A stretch of 10,846 nt of DNA, taken from positions 1 through 10,846 of the forward strand of contig CAJPOL010000061.1 of the NCBI GenBank assembly GCA_905372265.1, given 5' to 3'. This DNA is from an uncultured Treponema sp. (lineage in GTDB: Bacteria > Spirochaetota > Spirochaetia > Treponematales > Treponemataceae). A model generated the notes under the pieces. That model was not told where the DNA came from, did no database searches, and saw nothing but the letters and a program-made list of their open reading frames with translations. Positions 7,484 through 10,846 of this stretch are shown here, piece by piece (the stretch's first letter is position 1; each line of letters begins with the position of its first letter). A program made the translations under genes and the position numbers.

Positions 7484-7512
7484 AATCTACGAAAAAAAAA
7501 GCTCTTGGTCAA
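7484..7512 (-). promoter_or_regulatory. Putative trxB promoter giving a leaderless mRNA
   Basis: The minus strand shows TTGACC (7512-7507), 17 bp containing a run of nine T, then TAGATT (7489-7484). This matches the consensus at 5 of 6 and 4 of 6 positions. Only 6 nt (GGTAAT) separate the -10 box from the trxB ATG, so the start point would fall at or next to the A of the start codon. Confidence 0.5.
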
Positions 7513-7537
7513 TGAACGATTGAAAAGGACTCAGTAT

Positions 7538-7559
7538 GCATAAAAATCTTTTTTTATGC
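7538..7559. repeat. A/T-rich perfect hairpin in the trxB-peroxiredoxin divergent region
   Basis: GCATAAAAA (7538-7546) and TTTTTATGC (7551-7559) form a 9-bp stem with a 4-nt loop. It lies upstream of both divergent genes. It could be an operator for a dimeric regulator; a terminator is unlikely as no transcript from a flanking gene should enter here. Confidence 0.35.
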
Positions 7560-7575
7560 TAATGCCCTAAGAAGC

Positions 7576-7619
7576 GAGCAGGCTTGAATATCTCTATTTT
7601 TTTCAAAAGCCTCTTGCTC
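7576..7619. promoter_or_regulatory. Interrupted inverted repeat overlapping the peroxiredoxin -35 region
   Basis: GAGCA-GGCTT (7576-7585) pairs with AAGCC-TCT-TGCTC (7607-7619), giving ten base pairs with a 3-nt bulge. The right arm covers the proposed -35 box TTGCTC. A regulator bound here, or an RNA structure made by a transcript starting upstream, could affect expression. No known regulator box is recognised. Confidence 0.35.
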
Positions 7620-7642
7620 TTTTGGGAAAAATACGGTATATT
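7614..7642 (+). promoter_or_regulatory. Putative promoter of the peroxiredoxin gene
   Basis: TTGCTC (7614-7619), a 17-bp spacer and TATATT (7637-7642) form a candidate housekeeping promoter with a good -10 and a weak -35. A weak -35 is compatible with activator control. The leader would be about 35 nt and includes AAGGAG at 7668-7673, 9 nt before the ATG. Confidence 0.5.
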
Positions 7643-7682
7643 AAATTAAGAATGATTACTAATATTTAAGGAGATTATTTTT

Positions 7683-8330
7683 ATGGATGAGAAAATTAAC
7701 ATGCCGCTTTTAGGTGATGCGTTTCCCTGCTTGAAGGTGCAAACCACTCATGGACCGATGTCTTTACCGGCCGATCTGAAAGGCTCATGGTTCATTCTGT
7801 TCAGCCATCCGGCGGACTTCACGCCCGTATGTACAACGGAATTTGTCGGTTTTCAAGAATTAGTACCTGAGTTTGAGAAACTCGGCGTAAAATTAGTCGG
7901 TCTTTCAGTTGATCAGGTATTCAGTCATATTAAATGGATTGAATGGATAAAAGAAAAGCTGAATGTACAAATTACGTTCCCCGTTATTGCCGCCAATGAT
8001 TCCGTTGCAAATTCGTTGGGACTGCTGCATCCGGGAAAAGGAACAAATACCGTCCGCGCGGTATTTATTGTCGATCCGAACGGAATACTCCGGTTGGTAC
8101 TGTATTATCCGCAGGAAATCGGTAGAAATATGAAAGAAATCCTGCGCGCTGTCCATGCCCTCCAGATTTCCGATAAAAACGGTGTTGCAATGCCCGCCAA
8201 CTGGCCTGAAAACGGCTTAATCAAGGACAGAGTGATTGTTCCTCCTGCAGCGAGCGTCAGCGATGCAGAGAAACGGCTGAAAGATTATGAAGGATTCGAT
8301 TGGTGGTTCTGTCATAAACCGTTAAAATAA
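7683..8330 (+). CDS. Peroxiredoxin, Prx6 family (AhpC/TSA type)
   Basis: It reduces hydrogen peroxide and organic hydroperoxides in the cytoplasm through a peroxidatic cysteine. The 215-residue length fits the Prx6 group. The thioredoxin fold carries LFSHPADFTPVCTTE with Cys50 as the peroxidatic residue and a Thr three positions before it (47). The catalytic Arg125 is in TVRAVFIVDPNG. The Prx6-specific C-terminal extension ends in WWFCHKPLK. Cys210 in that tail occupies the region where archaeal and bacterial Prx6 enzymes keep a resolving cysteine, so it probably works as a 2-Cys enzyme recycled by thioredoxin. The third cysteine (Cys16) lies outside conserved motifs. The ATG at 7683 follows AAGGAG with 9 nt spacing. 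It is a single gene, divergent from trxB and closed by a strong terminator. Treponemes generally lack catalase, which would make this a main peroxide defence; that is background knowledge, not seen here. Confidence 0.93.
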   Translation: MDEKINMPLLGDAFPCLKVQTTHGPMSLPADLKGSWFILFSHPADFTPVCTTEFVGFQELVPEFEKLGVKLVGLSVDQVFSHIKWIEWIKEKLNVQITFPVIAANDSVANSLGLLHPGKGTNTVRAVFIVDPNGILRLVLYYPQEIGRNMKEILRAVHALQISDKNGVAMPANWPENGLIKDRVIVPPAASVSDAEKRLKDYEGFDWWFCHKPLK

Positions 8331-8350
8331 GCCTTTTTATAATGGTCTGT

Positions 8351-8385
8351 AAAAGCCGAGTTCAATTGCGAGCTCGGCTTTTTTT
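8351..8385 (+). terminator. Rho-independent terminator after the peroxiredoxin gene
   Basis: GCCGAGTTC (8355-8363) pairs with GAGCTCGGC (8370-8378), nine pairs including one G-U, around loop AATTGC. A run of seven T follows (8379-8385). Four A at 8351-8354 extend the stem into the T-run and give the minus strand a short T-run as well, so it may also serve the convergent dxs transcript weakly. Confidence 0.88.
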
Positions 8386-8476
8386 AATTTACACTGTTCC
8401 TATGACCGCTGTATTCGTATGTTGTCGTATACTCTCTTCCTATGCTCGCGTCTCGTATAACGCTGGCATGCATTAG

Positions 8477-8526
8477 GGATAACTTCGGACGTTAAAGGCT
8501 ATTAAACCGCATGAACGAAGTTATCC
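8477..8526. repeat. Perfect 11-bp inverted repeat just beyond dxs
   Basis: GGATAACTTCG (8477-8487) and CGAAGTTATCC (8516-8526) are exact inverted copies separated by 28 bp. They begin 10 bp after the dxs stop. There is no T-run, so it is not an ordinary terminator. It could be an mRNA 3'-end stabiliser, a protein or recombinase site, or a genomic repeat. The other bases of the gap 8386-8536 show nothing recognisable. Confidence 0.6.
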
Positions 8527-8536
8527 GCTTGGCTTT

Positions 8537-10414
8537 CTAAAGGTTCCGGCACAGCACTGAGGCAGCATCGGCAAGCTGCATACTGCTCATCCCTGCGGCT
8601 TCCAATATGTCATTGCGGGAACCTTGCAAAAAAATAGAGTCGGCAAAAGCGCAAACAGCGGTTTTAATATCTAAACGATGTTTATGCAATATCGATTCCA
8701 AATACTGAGCAATTCCTCCGATAGCAGCCCCGTCCTCAATAAAGAGGACTGCGCGGTAGCCTTGTGCACATGCTAGAAAGTATGATTCATCTACCGGTTT
8801 TGCAAATCTGATATTGTATATGTCCGCAAAAATATTCCGTCTGAGTAATATATCCGCTGCTGCGGCTGTTTCCTGATACATACCGCCGGTACAGACCAAC
8901 AAAATATCGGGTTTTTCTGTTTGCACCGTTACAATACCGCGTCCCAGTTCCAGCGGCGCATGAAATGCAGGACAATCGGCCGGACAGATACTTTTAGGAT
9001 ACCTCAATACAGTAGCTAAATCGGAAGCCGCTGCCCACCGAAACATCATATCCATTTCAACAGCCGAAGCAGGACAAAGAATGATCATATTCGGCACAGA
9101 ACGCAGTAGACTTATATCGTAGAATCCCTGATGTGTTTCTCCATCGTAGGGGACGGCTCCGGCTCGATCAAGCGCAAAAATAACCGGCAGCTTTTGCAAT
9201 GCAACATCATGGATAATTTGATCGATGGAACGCTGCAAAAAAGTACTGTAAATAGCCGCTACCGGACGCAGCCCTGCCGCAGCAAGCCCCGCAGCAAAGG
9301 TAACCGCGTGTTGCTCCGCAATTCCGACATCAAAAAAACGATCCGGGTACAGATGCTGAAACTGAGACAAGCCGGTACCCTGCGCCATTGCAGCAGTGAT
9401 GGCCGTTATGTCGTTCCGCTCAGCTGCAACAGCCGTAATCGTTTGCGCAAAAGCTTCGGTAAAGGATACCGCAGTGTTCCTTTCTATTTTACCGTCTGTG
9501 AGGCGGAACGGCCCTATTCCATGAAAAGCAGAGGGATTATCTTCTGCAAAAGCATAGCCTTTTCCTTTTTTTGTCCGTACATGAATGAATACCGGCGCCT
9601 TAATATTCTTCACATTGCGGAATACTGTTTCAAGTTCCTGCTCATTGTGTCCATTGAGCGGGCCGACATATTCAAAACCGACATCCGTAAACAGATTGTT
9701 TTTATAAAAAATTCCTTTTACACCCCGTTTAAGCCGTCTGATTAAAAAATTAATCTTACGTCCCAAAAACGGGATTTTGTCAACGGCCGTATCAAAAAGG
9801 TATTTAAACAGCTGATAGCCGCGCCGCATCGTAAGGCGGCTTAAATATTCGGAGACGGTTTTGATATTGGGAGAAATGGACATCTGATTATCGTTTAAAA
9901 TAACGATCAGATTTTCAGTAGCGGAAGTGATGTTCAGAAGCGCTTCAAAAACCATCCCGCCGCTCAATGCACCGTCGCCTATAACGGCAATCACTTTTCC
10001 GCCCTTATGTTGTAAGCGCCGTCCTGCAAGAATACCCTCCGCAGCTGAAATGGAGGTGGATGCATGGCCGGTATTAAAAATATCATGGGGGCTTTCTTCC
10101 CGTTTTGGGAATCCTGAAAGGCCGCCTTTTAGCCGAAGCGTTGAAAAATGATGATACCGCCCTGTTAAGAGTTTATGTGCATACGACTGATGGCCGACAT
10201 CCCAAATAATTGCATCATCAGGACTTGTAAATATGCGGTGCAGTGCGATGGTTAATTCGATAACACCGAGGTTACTCGCAAGATGTCCTCCGTTTGCGCC
10301 GACTGTCTCTAAAATCACTCTCCGCATCTGCGAAGCAAGCTGTTTAAGCTGCTGCTTTGAAAAACCTTTCAAATCTTGAGGAGACTGTATTAATGATAGT
10401 ATATCTTGATTCAT
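8537..10414 (-). CDS. dxs: 1-deoxy-D-xylulose-5-phosphate synthase
   Basis: This thiamine-diphosphate enzyme condenses pyruvate with glyceraldehyde 3-phosphate to give DXP, the entry point of the MEP isoprenoid pathway, with branches to thiamine and pyridoxal phosphate. The start chosen is the ATG at 10414 (625 residues, close to the usual 620-640), giving MNQDILSLIQSPQDLKGF, which resembles family N-termini. An extension to a TTG at 10474 would run back through a terminator hairpin. Motifs in 625-residue numbering: GGHLASNLGV with His44; DVGHQSYAHK; TGHASTS; the ThDP/Mg site VIGDGALSGGM with Asp147 and NDNQMSIS (Asn174-Asn176); GIAEQHAVTFAAG with Glu367 and His369; ALDRAGAV with Arg417; and DGETHQG with His428. 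The order N-terminal ThDP domain, central transketolase domain, C-terminal domain is intact. No good Shine-Dalgarno site precedes the ATG. Identification is firm; the start is probable. Confidence 0.95.
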   Translation of the reverse strand: MNQDILSLIQSPQDLKGFSKQQLKQLASQMRRVILETVGANGGHLASNLGVIELTIALHRIFTSPDDAIIWDVGHQSYAHKLLTGRYHHFSTLRLKGGLSGFPKREESPHDIFNTGHASTSISAAEGILAGRRLQHKGGKVIAVIGDGALSGGMVFEALLNITSATENLIVILNDNQMSISPNIKTVSEYLSRLTMRRGYQLFKYLFDTAVDKIPFLGRKINFLIRRLKRGVKGIFYKNNLFTDVGFEYVGPLNGHNEQELETVFRNVKNIKAPVFIHVRTKKGKGYAFAEDNPSAFHGIGPFRLTDGKIERNTAVSFTEAFAQTITAVAAERNDITAITAAMAQGTGLSQFQHLYPDRFFDVGIAEQHAVTFAAGLAAAGLRPVAAIYSTFLQRSIDQIIHDVALQKLPVIFALDRAGAVPYDGETHQGFYDISLLRSVPNMIILCPASAVEMDMMFRWAAASDLATVLRYPKSICPADCPAFHAPLELGRGIVTVQTEKPDILLVCTGGMYQETAAAADILLRRNIFADIYNIRFAKPVDESYFLACAQGYRAVLFIEDGAAIGGIAQYLESILHKHRLDIKTAVCAFADSIFLQGSRNDILEAAGMSSMQLADAASVLCRNL

Positions 10415-10446
10415 AATGTAGTGGTAGCAAAGACCGCAAGACAAAT

Positions 10447-10479
10447 AAAAAAGGGCTTTGGCAATCGTCACCAAGCCCT
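10447..10479 (-). terminator. Rho-independent terminator or attenuator upstream of dxs
   Basis: Read on the minus strand, AGGGCTTGG (from 10479) pairs with CCAAAGCCCT (to 10452), nine base pairs with one bulged A and a 9-nt loop. Six T follow (10452-10447). It lies 132 nt after the stop of the small basic gene and 33 nt before the dxs ATG, so it can end that transcript or act as an attenuator for dxs. Its T-run also argues against a dxs start upstream of 10414. Confidence 0.8.
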
Positions 10480-10610
10480 CTCCGTTGAGTAATAAAAGCG
10501 ATAAACAGCTGCTTAATTAAATCCGGCAGCAATCAATACAATATCGCATATAACTCTTTCTCTTATCGGTATCGCTCCCGTATCTCATGCAATGCGGAAG
10601 TATACGAAAA

Positions 10611-10703
10611 TTATTTTTTATTCTTATGCCGATTCTTCCGAAGCTTTTTTTTCCGCTTATGTGTCGCTATTTTCTGTCGTTTCCGTTTTTTTCCGCAGGG
10701 CAC
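10611..10703 (-). CDS. AURKAIP1/COX24-domain miniprotein, probable ribosomal protein
   Basis: This 30-codon gene is short but well supported. A GTG start at 10703 is preceded by AAGGAG with 7 nt spacing and by a good promoter (10733-10761), and the frame ends in TAA at 10611. The product begins MPCGKKRKRQK and ends HKRKKKLRKNRHKNKK; 17 of 30 residues are Lys or Arg, with no acidic residue. This matches the pattern of the COX24/mS38 C-terminal family, whose members are tiny basic proteins of the small ribosomal subunit in mitochondria and in some bacteria (bS22 in mycobacteria). By analogy it would bind 16S rRNA. It is transcribed alone and closed by the terminator at 10447-10479, though read-through into dxs is possible. 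Residual doubt concerns the family name more than whether it is a gene. Confidence 0.82.
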   Translation of the reverse strand: MPCGKKRKRQKIATHKRKKKLRKNRHKNKK

Positions 10704-10732
10704 GTGAATACTCCTTATATATAAGATGTTGT

Positions 10733-10761
10733 ATAGTACCGAAATACCGTTAAAAAGTCAA
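10733..10761 (-). promoter_or_regulatory. Promoter of the COX24-like gene
   Basis: The minus strand has TTGACT (10761-10756), a 17-bp spacer and TACTAT (10738-10733), 5 of 6 and 4 of 6 matches with ideal spacing. Transcription would start near 10726, giving a short leader of about 20-25 nt that contains the AAGGAG site. Confidence 0.75.
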
Positions 10762-10776
10762 GCAGGCGCATTGCCT

Positions 10777-10828
10777 CACGTTAAATCTAAGCGAAAAAGA
10801 AGTGGTGCATCACGTAAAAATCTAACCG
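10777..10828. repeat. Two imperfect direct copies of a 17-18 bp motif
   Basis: CACGTTAAATCTAAGCG (10777-10793) and CACGTAAAAATCTAACCG (10811-10828) are near copies 34 bp apart, upstream of the promoter of the small basic gene. They might be regulator sites or the trace of a short duplication. On the minus strand the second copy lies in a 19-codon frame that is open to the window edge and stops with TAG at 10787-10789; this may be the tail of another gene, but nothing in it is recognisable. Confidence 0.4.
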
Positions 10829-10846
10829 GAAAATACAAGCCCTAAG

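Noticed and set aside
8455..8530. A true loxP or other known recombinase site
   Set aside because: Only nine bases of the arms agree and the spacer is 28 bp instead of 8, so the known site is not present; kept only as an unexplained inverted repeat.
9131..9745. A 204-codon plus-strand open frame inside dxs
   Set aside because: It is antisense to conserved ThDP-enzyme motifs, has no Shine-Dalgarno support and no recognisable domain.
10344..10532. A 62-codon minus-strand frame covering the dxs start
   Set aside because: It crosses a terminator hairpin and T-run and overlaps the start of dxs in another frame; no motif is visible.
1..10846. tRNA, rRNA, CRISPR array, toxin-antitoxin or defence cassette
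   Set aside because: No cloverleaf, regular repeat-spacer pattern or relevant protein motif was seen on either strand.

Overview
The window looks like chromosome of a host-associated spirochaete, most likely a Treponema of moderate G+C. This is an inference from gene content: a methyl-accepting chemotaxis signalling domain, pyruvate phosphate dikinase, a secreted GH3 hexosaminidase, a thioredoxin reductase / Prx6-type peroxiredoxin pair, and a 30-residue very basic COX24/mS38-like ribosomal miniprotein. No sequence search was run, so the species is unknown.

Layout, left to right. Positions 1-2586 (minus) hold ppdK, pyruvate phosphate dikinase, whose C-terminal end lies beyond the left edge. 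Its leader of about 155 nt carries two abutting hairpins, and a perfect TTGACA-N17-TATAAT promoter lies at 2750-2778. Only 6 bp beyond that promoter starts a complete 1146-bp ISAs1-family insertion sequence (2785-3930) with an intact DDE transposase. Its right end is joined directly to a methyl-accepting chemotaxis protein that has lost its sensory domain, membrane segments and probably its HAMP domain (3917-4810). The ATG that opens the remaining frame lies inside the IS terminal repeat. No target duplication flanks the IS, so a deletion or rearrangement next to the element is likely.

Next come two genes reading leftward as an apparent operon: trxB (6551-7477) followed 5 bp later by a secreted NagZ-type GH3 beta-N-acetylhexosaminidase (4875-6545, TTG start). 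Divergent from trxB across a 205-bp regulatory region is a Prx6-family peroxiredoxin (7683-8330) with its own promoter-like sequence, Shine-Dalgarno site and strong intrinsic terminator. Peroxiredoxin and thioredoxin reductase probably form one NADPH-driven peroxide-reducing pathway.

The right part carries dxs (8537-10414, minus), the first enzyme of the MEP isoprenoid pathway. Upstream of it, on the same strand, is the 30-codon ribosomal-protein-like gene (10611-10703) with a clear promoter and a strong Shine-Dalgarno site. A hairpin-plus-T-run terminator (10447-10479) separates that gene from dxs. Positions 10762-10846 hold two imperfect copies of a 17-18 bp motif, one of which may be the tail of a further minus-strand gene.

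No gap without a gene exceeds 300 bp. I saw no tRNA, rRNA, CRISPR array, prophage or defence cassette. I found no convincing new multi-gene system. The most interesting points are the IS-receptor junction, the possible leaderless trxB transcript, the tiny ribosomal protein, and several unexplained inverted or direct repeats between genes.
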